From contig JAHREC010000049.1 of the NCBI GenBank assembly GCA_020081605.1, positions 2,170,001 to 2,234,000 on the forward strand: 64,000 nucleotides of DNA, read 5' to 3'. Below the pieces are notes generated by a model that did not search any database, was not told the DNA's origin, and saw nothing but the letters and a program-made list of their open reading frames with translations. Each line of letters begins with the position of its first letter. Positions within the stretch are counted from its first letter, which is position 1. Below are positions 48,794 to 58,912 of the stretch, one piece after another. The DNA comes from Albifimbria verrucaria (lineage: Eukaryota > Ascomycota > Sordariomycetes > Hypocreales > Stachybotryaceae). Both the position numbers and the translations under genes were made by a program.

Positions 48794-49719
48794 GTTGGCA
48801 GCTTTTTGTGCTTGAGCGTTGGGAAAAGAAGAACCGGGCCTGTCTCGTGGGCCAGAAGTTGAACGATCTTTGGTGAAAGACGCTCTACAATCTGGGTCAA
48901 AGTTGAATGCTGGGGCCAGATTTTTCAAGTGTGCCGGGAAGGTGATGACCTAACGCTGCACAGGCAGCCATGGTAATAATAGCAATAAATGTCTACCCGC
49001 ACAAGTACTGCACTGTACATAGTACAGTACCTACGTCGCTAGGTACCTGTAAATTCGCCTTGGCCTTGGCTTGACTGCCTTACCCTCCTCAGTACCCACC
49101 AAGAGCATGACCTTACTCGAGAGAAAACTGGGAAATGGAAACTGGAGTTACGTATGTACAGTACATTCTGAATTAAACTACTCCACTTGCATTCTGACCT
49201 CAAACTCCCCAAGACGAGCCGTGAGCAAAGTCCTGTGGCATGTATCCATAGGTACTTTTCAATACCTCGTCATCCTTGTTGACACCTCCACACAATTGGT
49301 GGAGTTGGGCTGTTCCTGTCTCTACGTTGCCCCAAGATGCTACTATGTAGAAGGGAGTACAGTGCAGTTCTCAAGGTGCTGGTGTGTTGAAAGTACCTAC
49401 AAAGTACACGTGGTGGGCAATGAGTGCCACCGATACTTCAGGTACCATCTAAAGGAACCTCAAGTTGCCTGACCGCCCTAGAAAAGTCGAGTCCTAAGCA
49501 CCCCATGTAAACCAGGTGCCGAGTTAAAGTACACATGTGCATTATGTAATACTCACTGCCGTCGCAACAAAGCTAAGCTCGGCCTGAGTGGGTATGTTCA
49601 CCACGCTCATGTGAGGTCACTACCCATCCTCTTGCAACGCGCCCTGGCCATTCGTGATCGCCAATCTCGACTGGGCAGATGCTGATGAACAATCGGACTC
49701 TTAAGAGAAGGACCCGTTG
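48794..49719. other. Divergent spacer eRF1 / DUF1770 gene
   Basis: About 930 bp of shared upstream sequence. It contains GTACC-type motifs (cagtacctacgtcgctaggtacc at about 49024-49046, with inverted symmetry) and further AGGTACC/GTACC words at 49250, 49395 and 49440. No gene recognised; the 133-codon plus frame at 49071-49472 lacks any motif. Confidence 0.5.
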
Positions 49720-50296
49720 ATGGATATGGAGGCTGAAGAATCGCCCGTCATGTCTTCAATTCCTACAGAACTCGCCTCCACCATCCAGGCTGGTCACATC
49801 AACCGACATCCTGACCCCAGACGAGATATCACCCCTCGACAGCCGCGGAGACGAAGAAGCCCGTGACCCTCCACCACATCTCACGAAGCAACTTTGACGA
49901 CATCGACGAGGATGACGAGGATGAAGATATTCCCTATAGCGTCTTGCGGCCCGCTCCTCCCGCCCACCAACTCCCTCCTCTGCCCGACCTGCGCTTTGAA
50001 CAGAGCTACCTCCGTAGCATCGCTGGTGCTGATACATGGTGGAAAGTTCTCTTAATTACAGTTCGGGATCAGGTATGATATTTACTCCCGGATATGTCTT
50101 GGGGGCCACTGAAACTTATCTGGTCTAGGTCTTGATGCCGCTTACCCAGGGTGTCGTATACAATCTGTTCCTCTGTGGATGGCAGCATTGGAATCGCAAC
50201 GCGAAGATCCATGGGGACACAGTAGGAGCTCGAGTAAGGAGGTGGTGGTACGAGGTGAACAACTGGAAGATACCACCTAAATCAAAGCGCTTCTGA
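49720..50296 (+). CDS. DUF1770 family fungal protein
   Basis: Small uncharacterised protein of filamentous fungi. It starts at 49720 (MDMEAEESPVMSSIPTELAS); a start at the later Met (49750) is possible. Two exons, 49720-50072 and 50129-50296, separated by a 56-bp intron. One C is missing in the run 49832-49835, where the first frame (HINRHPDPRRDITP) passes into the second (STAAETKKPVTLHHISRSNF). Restored length is 173 aa. The middle is acidic (DDIDEDDEDEDIPYSVL). The conserved part is PLPDLRFEQSYLRSI, DTWWKVLLITVRDQVLMPL, TQGVVYNLFLCGWQHWNR and a basic end IPPKSKRF. The hydrophobic stretch might associate with membranes. No function is known to me. Confidence 0.8.
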
Positions 50297-50646
50297 GAAG
50301 TCATAGAGAGCGGGCACTTTTACGATTTGGTTTGTATTATTTGCTGTCGCATCATGAATTGTGACCGACTGCAGGGTGTAATATAGTATGACACCGTATT
50401 CTCTACACAATGACCGTACAATAGACAAGAGATGACAGAATCTCCTTTTGAAATGTCCCACAAGGACAAGACGACCTTCCCCAACGCCTAAGCCACTTTA
50501 CACAGTGCCTGCTTCATCCAGCCCTGTTCCCGGCATCTTGAAATGCAAAAGCTTAGGTAGTATGAAAGATCTATGCCATCTGAATTTGTTGCGCCCCAAC
50601 ACCAGCTAATTGATCCACCAAATTGTGACTACCACTAGACCGTGAA
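50297..50646. other. Convergent spacer DUF1770 / WHIM gene
   Basis: 350 bp holding two facing 3' flanks. Nothing else recognised. Confidence 0.5.
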
Positions 50647-52779
50647 TTACGGCAGACTTTTGACCTGCTGCTTCTCAGGACTACCTCTGAATGCTAAGGC
50701 GGTCTCTGCTGATGCACTTGGTAACTGAACATCAATGCTGTCAGCGTTGTGGCCAAGAGCAAGCGTCTTGGCAGAGTTTGCTCCCGAAACTGTCTTGGAC
50801 CCAACAGTCACTGACGCCCGAGCATCCGGCACCTGCACGGCTGGTGCTTCGATTGTTTCTGTCTTGGCCTCTCCGATTCCTCCTGGTCTTTGGCCGCGTG
50901 TGGCGAGCGGGTCTTCTTCGTCTACCTCCGTAGGGTCTAGCAGAGTCCTCAGTTTAGGAGGAGTCACCGATAGCTTGACGATAAAGCTCGCTGGTTTGTC
51001 GTCCAGGTCGTCATCTACCATTGCTTCGTCTTCATCGAATTCGTCCTCATCCTCTGATTCTTCAGGGACATGTGCGTCAACATCATCTTCATCGTCGCCA
51101 AAATCAGCCTCGCTTACTTCATCATCTGAATCCTCGACAGACTTGGATCGGGCGTGAGATCCGTCCCAGCCATTTGTTCCGTGATTGATTGCTGCTGATC
51201 TCCTGGGTCGACCTGTCCATCCTGCGGAGCCTTCGTTTTCGACCTCTGAGGTATCCCCATGAACGCTGCCAGGTGCACTTTCTCCGGTGCCAGCATTGAG
51301 TCGTGTTGGGGCTCTTATTTGTCGCCCACTCGACGTGGTCACAGGGCCAGTCTCGGTGGGAGTATGAGTACCCGTGTTGCGCGTGGAACGGCGATTCGTG
51401 GAATCCGAGTTAAAGATATCCTCGTCGTCTGAATATGTGTACTTCATACGTTTTCCTCGCGTGCGGCCTTCATATAGGGAGAACCCTGGCTCCGGTCGCT
51501 TGAACTGCTCCTTGCGCATTTGGCGATATTCCCTTCTCTTGCGTTTCTAGCACGCACGTCAGCATATCCCGCATTAGTGTGATGTTTAAGGTGCAACACC
51601 AACCTCTTCGCCTGCCTCAAACCGTGGTATGGCAGCCAGGATTCTTTGGCTTAGCTTCTTCGCCTTGGGACCGCCGTCGTTTGTCTCAAGCTTTGTGGCC
51701 AATGCCTGAAGTTCTTCGATCGAACCTGCAACGCTCCACCATGTACGGTTTGCTCCTTGGGGTTACTCTCCCGATACACGCGGAAGCCTGTGTCGTCTTG
51801 CCCCTCGATTAGAAAATACCGTCGCTTATCGCCATCCGAGCCCCATGGTTGCACCGACTTGGGCTGGTTGATATCGTCCTCATGGCGGTTCTGCTTGTAG
51901 GCTTGGTTGATGGCGGTCTTGACCGCTTCCGAGGAAGACATAGACCAGAGAATCAGGGTGCGTAGCAGAGTCAACTAAATGGCTGATTAGTTTCGAAGTG
52001 TCATTCTAGAGCATGAAATTCAAATTACCCGTTCTGTGGGACTCATGGAATTGAAAGTAGCACCGCCAGACAAGGGATTCTTATCTTCCCATGCAGGCGC
52101 CCATTGACTCTTGTGAGAAGTCACGGCGTCCTCCAGTGCTCTACCATAATGTCCTGGCCTATGCAGGTGACCTCGTGTTAGCAGCATATTCTCTGATTGG
52201 CGCGTGAGGTCTCTCGTACTTGACGTCTTGTTTCCGATTAAGGAGAAGGCCAAGGATCGCACATAGGAAGTGCTCGACTCGATCGCCGGGTATAGCTTCG
52301 ACAACGTCTCGTTCAAGTTCTTGAGGACCGAAATGGGCAAGCGATTTTGGAAACACGTCGGTAAATCGGCTTCTAAACATAACAATGAACTGTGTCTGTT
52401 AGCAGGGTGTCGAGTAAATTGAGACGCGAAAGTTCGCGTCCGCGCGCGATTCGTGCGCTTCAACATTAGAAAAAGCAAATCAACGGGTGGCAGAGGGAAG
52501 GAGAAAAAAACACCACTCAAACCAAGCGCCAAATAAATGTCACTTACTGCAATGTCTGGATTGTCGGCGAGGACGTATTCATGGGGGAGATGGTTCGCGT
52601 TTTCGTGGTGGCGGCGATGGTTCCTTGGGCAACTGCTCTGAAAGCTTGGGGAAGAACTTCAAGATGCCCTTTGGCGACTGCGCTTCGGCGTCACTGACAT
52701 CGTCAAGCTCATCGTCTGATGGAACCGGCGACAGCGATGACAGCGATGAAAGCTCGGAGGACTCGTCATCAGCAGCCAT
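50647..52779 (-). CDS. WHIM/DDT-type chromatin-associated protein (RSF1-like)
   Basis: Nuclear protein of about 690 aa resembling the fungal group annotated as RSF1/Ioc-type remodelling-complex subunits. The N terminus (start 52779, MADDESSELSSLSSLSPVPS) is an acidic-serine region. It is followed by HEYVLADNPDIAFIVMFRSR and FPKSLAHFGPQELERDVVEA, a DDT-like helical block. WHIM-type motifs come next: LTLLRTLILWSMSSSEAVK, QPWGSDGDKRRYFLIEGQDD and TGFRVYRES. The C-terminal half is basic then very acidic (RTRGKRMKYTYSDDEDI; D/E tract from about 51000 to 51120) and likely disordered. At least three introns are present. Frame breaks at G run 52583-52587 and at 51755-51756 (coding GG, expected GGG) fit the window-wide pattern. 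The exact complex is uncertain. Confidence 0.7.
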
Positions 52780-55136
52780 GTCGGATGAAGGGCGTGGTTG
52801 CGAGAGTGTAGAGGTGTTGTGGAGAAGTGAAGTAGGTATGCGAAGTGAGGTTGAAGCACGACGTAGTTTCTCAATCAAAGTACACGCACTAGAGGCAACC
52901 GGCCCCAGACCCTTCGAGCCGCATTTCAGGCTTTACATCTCTGATAGGCCGCAGGGCTCCTTGATATATTATGTACTCAACACGTTCTTCCCGGCAGAAA
53001 TTAACACGGTCAGCAGCCTGCCTTTGATGACACCCGGCACTTCGCGTGCTCCGTCGCAAGATAGACCTTGCGATCTCTCCCTCCCCACTTCCATCCCTTA
53101 CCTTGTCAAGTTGCCATCTACACTCCAAAAGCCGCGGTGAATGATGCTAGCATGTGGTGAGCATGCTGCTTGCAAAACGTGACATCCGGAGACAAGGAAA
53201 GATAAGTGGCCCTTCCGCTCGATTCCGAACAGCGCCTCTGGGCTTCCCAAACCAGAGTTCGGTACTGTTTCCATTGGGCATTGCAGTGATGAGCAAACCG
53301 ACGCATGATACCAACACGGCCTAACACAGTCAATCCGTCATGATGCCATCCCGCAGCGTAACGTAGCAATTGAAGTGCTCAGTCGCAGATGCTACGGTTT
53401 GCGGGCCGCCGACTCCTTGAAAAAGAGCCCAGCGCTGAATTCCGCCATTTTCTTGCCGGCTCCTTTCCACTTCTGGTATCAAGGTGATGGCTGTAATTGC
53501 AGCTCTTTGGCTGCCACCCCACTAGAGATGGGAAAACAATCGCGTTCAAATCGGCGCCTTTACCACGATGAAGATCAACCGATTAGTGTTTTCGATGCAC
53601 GAAGCACTTGCTTGGAGGCACCGTTCAAATGTGCGCCCGCAGCTCCCAAGTATTCACCCGAATTTCGTTTGCCGGCAACCCATGCTCAATTGGCGGTGCG
53701 TCACGACTGATCCTTCAAGGCCACAACTTGATTATGCTGAGGCATCTGTGAGTTCGACGAAAACGAGTCGAACGCGGCTCTACTAGCGCCCGGTTTCATT
53801 CCATGTTGATTGTCGGAAACCCGGTGGCTAGGCTTGAGATCGCGTGATTAAGGATGCTGCGATCCGATGGAATGACATCTTGTACAAAGCCGACCAACAC
53901 GTAAGGGAGTTCAAGCCTCCGCCCACCATCTGGCATTGGGGCATCCAAGGATGTTACGTGGCACAGTACTCTGTAGGTACTGATCGTGGGGAGGAGACAA
54001 AACGCGTATTGGTGAACATGAGTCAGCAGGTCACACATCCAAAGGTGATATCATTTGTTACCACCCAAATGCTCCCTGACGTAAGCAGCCATGCCAGTAG
54101 CAATCAAAATAGGGACCGCAAGCACTGGTAAATAAAAATAAGAATCGATGCATGTTAGAATAATATTCGGATAAAATCAGCATATAACTTGAATAAGTAT
54201 ATAAGTATATCCTTATTTTTTAATATTAATTTAACAGTTTTTTCTGAGATTCATCGACTGGTATTCAAGACAGAACCCAAGGTTTGCAATCTGAAGTCCC
54301 TCCTTTTTGCTCACCACTTGGCAGCTATCCCGAATGGGATGCATGGTGAGAGGGCTGGAGGACTTGACATGGATATGCATCATCACGAAAAGGAATAAGC
54401 CTGGCAATTGAAACACGTGAAATTTATTGGGTCTATTTAAACACTCTTTGACTCAGTAGCCGAAGAATTATGCTGTTATCCAGTATTTTCTTGGTAGTAG
54501 GCACTACTGAAAACGATCTTCCTGTTCATATTGATGGGAGGATCCATGCAAGCGGTAAACAAAAGGACAAGGAGCGGTATCTGCCATTTTCACCTGCACT
54601 ATGCTAAGAATATCAAGCGAGCATTATCAATTTTTTTCTTTTGATACAATTAGTTTTAGTCTTTTCATTGCTTTTACACTACCAGACTCTGTTGACCCTT
54701 ACATTTTATGGCCTCGCTCGTCTTTGAACAAATTCGAGCTCAATATGAAATATTTCTTCCAGTGCAGCCCGTGTACTCGTAGCCCTTTTTAGCTGAAAAT
54801 ACCCGTTGAGTGGTGCTGTTTAGCTTGGGTACAGCTCAGTGCAGACAGCTAGGGCAGCTAGCGATGTTCTACAGCCAATAGCAAAATATCGGGCGGGTCA
54901 GTGGACCCATTGGGCAAATTTCTGGTTCATCCGACTGAAAAGGGCAGTCACGTGGTCAGCAGGGCTGCTCTTGCCCACAAAAACTATCGCTTTGGCAAGC
55001 GAAGCCTTCTTGACAAAACACCAAGCGGCACGCCAGGTAAAATTCCCACCACCACCCGACGCCCAACGACGAGGTGCTGACATTAACATCCTCTAGCATC
55101 TACCCATTTAGTTGTTTCCAGTAAACACACGCCGCC
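52780..55136. other. Divergent spacer WHIM gene / uL2, with AT-rich island
   Basis: About 2.4 kb without a supportable gene. An AT-rich island (about 54120-54245, with runs of T and TAA/TATA words) may be a decayed insertion or an unstable DNA segment; no coding remnant is readable. A single CACGTG box (54949-54954) sits 183-188 bp upstream of uL2. Confidence 0.5.
54949..54954. promoter_or_regulatory. CACGTG box upstream of uL2
   Basis: Palindromic E-box about 185 bp before the uL2 start codon (55137), at nearly the same distance as the pair upstream of uL1. The match in spacing suggests a shared ribosomal-protein control element, but one 6-mer is weak evidence. Confidence 0.4.
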
Positions 55137-56191
55137 ATGGGTAGAGTCATTCGCAACCAGCGTAAGGGTCGTGGATCCATTTACAGTCAGTAACCAACGC
55201 CGACCTCGAAATTTTAAGCTGGACATCGAGAAATACTAACCACGAGTGTAGCGGCCAACACGCGCTTGAACAAGGCTCCTGCCAAGTTCCGCAACCTCGA
55301 TTATGCCGAGCGTCACGGCTACGTCCGCGGTATCGTCCGCGACATCATCCACGATCCTGGTCAGTTTTTCTCCGAATAGCCCTCCGGGAGGAAGGAATTG
55401 GGATTTTTTTCTTGGGTAGGACGAGGGCTGATGAAGGAATTGTCGAACTACAGGTCGCGGTGCTCCCTCGCCAAGGTCGTTTTCCGTCACCCCTACCGAT
55501 TCAAGCAGGTGACCGAGACCTTCATTGCCAACGAAGGCATGTACACCGGCCAGTTCATCTACGCCGGAAAGAAGGCTGCCCTGACCGTCGGCAACGTCCT
55601 GCCCCTGGGCTCCATGCCCGAGGGTACCGTCGTTTCCAACGTCGAGGAGAAGATTGGTGACCGTGGCGCTCTGGGCCGCACCTCCGGCAACTACATCACC
55701 GTTGTCGGCCACAACCCCGATGAGGGCAAGACCCGTATCAAGCTGCCCTCTGGTGCCAAGAAGGTCGTCCACTCCAGCTCCCGTGGCATGATCGGCATTG
55801 TTGCCGGTGGTGGCCGTACCGACAAGCCTCTCCTGAGTACGTGGTTCCGACGGATGATAGATACATCCGAGCCTGGTTGAGTGATTCGCTTGCTAACAAA
55901 TTGAACAGAGGCTTCTCGTGCCAAGCACAAGTTCGCTGTCAAGCGTAACAGCTGGCCCAAGACTCGTGGTGTTGCCATGAACCCCGTCGACCATCCTCAC
56001 GGTGGTGTAAGTGACGTCCGCTGCGTACGGAGTTCGATGAAGGATACTAATTGCGTGATACTTAGGGTAACCATCAACATATTGGTAAGGCCTCTACCAT
56101 TTCGAGGTACGCTGCCCAGGGTCAAAAGGCCGGTCTTATTGCTGCGAGAAGGACGGGTCTGCTGCGTGGTACTCAAAAGACGAAGGAATAA
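55137..56191 (+). CDS. rpl2: 60S ribosomal protein uL2 (Rpl2/RPL8)
   Basis: Core large-subunit protein close to the peptidyl-transferase centre and intersubunit bridges. Five exons: 55137-55185, 55252-55359, 55454-55836, 55909-56006 and 56066-56191. Features: start [17 protein letters not shown], then [57 protein letters not shown] and the signature [18 protein letters not shown]. The His in that signature matters for subunit association. One base is lost in the C run 55465-55467 (GCTCCCTCGCC, expected GCTCCCCTCGCC). With it the protein is 254 aa, the exact family length. It is followed by adenosine kinase on the same strand, 0.8 kb away. Confidence 0.95.
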
Positions 56192-56984
56192 ACGGCGGCT
56201 GGATTTCATGGTCTCATTGGGATGGTGTTACACTGGCTTGCTTGCATCTATTGAAGGTACTGCCGAGGGCAGAAAGCTGGTAGTCCGAGGGCAAGTACTA
56301 TGGCATTTGGCGCACACAGTCTACGATTCCCGGCCCTTGGGTGCACGTGAAAGTGTATAGAATGAAGTGATGACGATGTAACAACCAAACTTGACGAGGT
56401 GTGCTGTCGTTGATGTGACGCCTCAGTGCCAGAAATGTGCCGTCCGTGACGGGTTAGGATCCAATGCTTGGGGTTGTCTCTGCCTGTGATGAGACAACCA
56501 CATTTCTCTGGTGTAGCTGTGTTGCAAACTACGGTCCAGCTTCGGATGCCGGGTGTGAAGGTCAATAGAGGGCGAGCATCGCCACCACCTGCATGACACG
56601 CATTGCGGTCATTTTGCGGATCGCTCCGGGTTGGGTGGGCTGTCCAATCGCCTCGCTTTTGACAGGGCAACGGCCAGCAATCCTGTCCCAGCAAAATCAC
56701 GGTGAAATTCGGTGTTGAGCAACCAAGCAAGGGAGGGAGGAGAGGAGGGAGGGAAGGGAGACGGACCCCTAAACAGGACCGTCCAAGACCCCACCTTCGC
56801 CGTTGCTGAGGTCCAGCAGGTACCTCTGTCTTACTTGCCTTGCCTTGCCTTGCTCTGCTTTCCGTACTTCATAATAAACCCCGCCACGAATTCTCCGGCC
56901 CCTCCTTCAATCCCCTCCATCAACCCTCATCCCCCTCCAAACAACCTCGTCCATTGACACTCAATTCACATCTCATCAGTCACA
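56192..56984. other. Spacer between uL2 and adenosine kinase
   Basis: About 790 bp with the uL2 3' flank and the adenosine kinase promoter. It contains TTGCC pentamer repeats (56831-56858) and a C/T-rich leader up to the ATG. No gene seen. Confidence 0.55.
56831..56858. repeat. (TTGCC)n pentamer repeat in adenosine kinase promoter
   Basis: Four TTGCC/TTGCT units in tandem, 126-155 bp upstream of the start codon at 56985, comparable to the ACCTT tract upstream of smp3. Confidence 0.7.
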
Positions 56985-58304
56985 ATGGCCCCCACAAAGG
57001 AATACGCTCTTCTCTGCCTGGAGAACCCTCTGCTTGGTAAGTCGCCCAGGCTGCTCCTAGCTGTATCATCGCCGCCTAGCTAACTTCCATCTCCTCCAGA
57101 CATTCAGGCTTTCGGTGACCAAGCTCTCCTGGACAAGTATGGCCTCAAGGCCAACGATGCCATCCTCGCCGAGGAGAAGCACGTCCCTCTCTACGAAGAC
57201 CTGCTCAACAACTACGACGCCAAGCTGATTGCTGGTGGTGCTGCCCAGAACACTGCTCGTGGTGCCCAGTACATCCTGCCCCCAACTCCGTCGTCTACCT
57301 CGGTGGTGCTGGTGATGACAAGTACTCTGCCATTCTCCACGATGCCGTCAAGCAGGCTGGTCTGCGTGTCGAGTACCGTGTCGACCCCAAGGAGAAGACC
57401 GGCCGTTGCGGTGTTGTCATCACTGGCCACAACCGCAGCCTGTGCACCGACCTGGGTGCTGCCAACCACTACGGCTTGGACCACCTGAAGAAGCCCGAGA
57501 TCTGGAGCCTCGTTGAGAACGCTGAGATCTACTATGTCGGCGGATTCCACTTCACTGGTAGAGTTTCCCCCAATCTCCCTTTCTGCATCTATATCGCCGA
57601 GTGCTGTATAGCCTGTCCCCATTTGCATTGGCTAACACTAAAACAAACAGTCTGCCCCCTGCCATCATGGAGCTTGCTAAGCAGGCTGCCGAGCACAACA
57701 AGCCTTTTGTTCTGTCTCTCTCCGCTCCTTTCATTCCCCAGTTCTTCAAGGACGTCGTTGATGCTAGCGCTCCTTACTGGGACTACATCATTGGCAACGA
57801 GACCGAGGCTGCTGCTTACGCTGAGTCCACGACTTGCCTTCCAAGGAGCCCAAGGATGTCGCCAAGCACCTCGCCAACCTTCCCAAGGAGAACGGCAAGA
57901 GAAAGCGTATCGCTATTGTCACTCAGGGCACTGACCCCACCCTGGTCGCCATTCAGGGCGAGGATGAGGTCAAGGAGTTCCCTGTCCACGCCATCGAGCC
58001 TTCCAAGATCAACGACACCAACGGTGCTGGCGATGCCTTTGCTGGTGGATTCCTGGCTGGCCTTGTTGAGGGCAAGCCTCTCGAGACCTGCATTGATATG
58101 GGCCAGTGGCTCGCGAAGCTGAGCATCCAGGAGCTTGGACCTTCGTAAGTTCACCCCTTCCCTCACATTGCATTCTTATGGTATCATCAATCATTGTATT
58201 GGTCATATTGTGCAAAGGCTCTAGAAGCCCACTACCTCCATTGATATTCCCACATTGCTGACATCCTCCAGTTACCCTTCCCCAAGCAGGCCTACCAGGC
58301 GTAA
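56985..58304 (+). CDS. ado1: Adenosine kinase
   Basis: Phosphorylates adenosine to AMP, salvaging purine and pulling the S-adenosylhomocysteine cycle forward; cytosolic PfkB-family kinase. Four exons: 56985-57036, 57100-57557, 57651-58144 and 58272-58304. Motifs: YALLCLENPLLDIQAFGDQA, GGAAQNTARGAQY, VVYLGGAGDDKYS, LSLSAPFIPQFF and the PfkB signature NDTNGAGDAFAGGFLAGL, which contains the catalytic Asp. Four single C losses are located at 57279-57283, 57655-57659, 57827-57828 and 58275-58277. Restoring them gives 346 aa, the usual length, ending YPFPKQAYQA. The number of breaks in one small housekeeping gene is a strong sign of sequence error, not decay. Confidence 0.94.
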
Positions 58305-58912
58305 AGCCTTTGCAAGGGCATGAATTGCAAGTTCCTCCCAATTTCTGGGAAATGAATGTGGGTTGGTTGGTTGGTTGGCGTTGAGGATAAAAGGGAAACC
58401 GGTTTCAACAACGGCGTTTACATCCGTGTGTAGAGAAGAGGGCCTGTCTATATAGGCTCCTTTGGCATAGCGATTTGGCATCCTCCACGATGCGATCATC
58501 TCTTCGAGATATTTCCGAAATGATAGAATCAAACTTGGCTGAATGGAGCCATTTGACATGCTTATACTGAGCCATGGAGCCATGTTTGTGCCTGCAAGAC
58601 CATTGCTTGTCTTGTGCTTCTTTGCATGAGGACTCATTGCTTGCTTGTTGTATAAAATCATACCACCAACGATAACATGATTGCTCTGACACAACACAAG
58701 CCGGTGGATGACGACAGCGCGCAATGTCACAACGCGCTGATAGCCAAGAAATCTTGTTGCACAAATGATGCACTGAGAACGGTCTCATATGTCTAACCAC
58801 TGTAGGGTAAGCTCGAAGCTCTCATACCACCACACTCACAGCCTTTTAAAGGCTGATGCCAGAAGGGTTCTTGAAGCAAAGCATTAATACAATGCACAAA
58901 GCGAACTGCATT
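58305..58912. other. Convergent spacer adenosine kinase / EST1-like gene
   Basis: 608 bp of two facing 3' flanks. A GGTTGGTTGGTTGG run (about 58365-58379) is present. Minus-strand frames across 58272-58800 lack motifs and are not called. Confidence 0.5.

Noticed and set aside
49071..49472. 133-codon plus-strand frame upstream of the DUF1770 gene
   Set aside because: Rich in Cys/Thr/Ser from GTACC-type repeats, no motif, and lies within the divergent promoter region.
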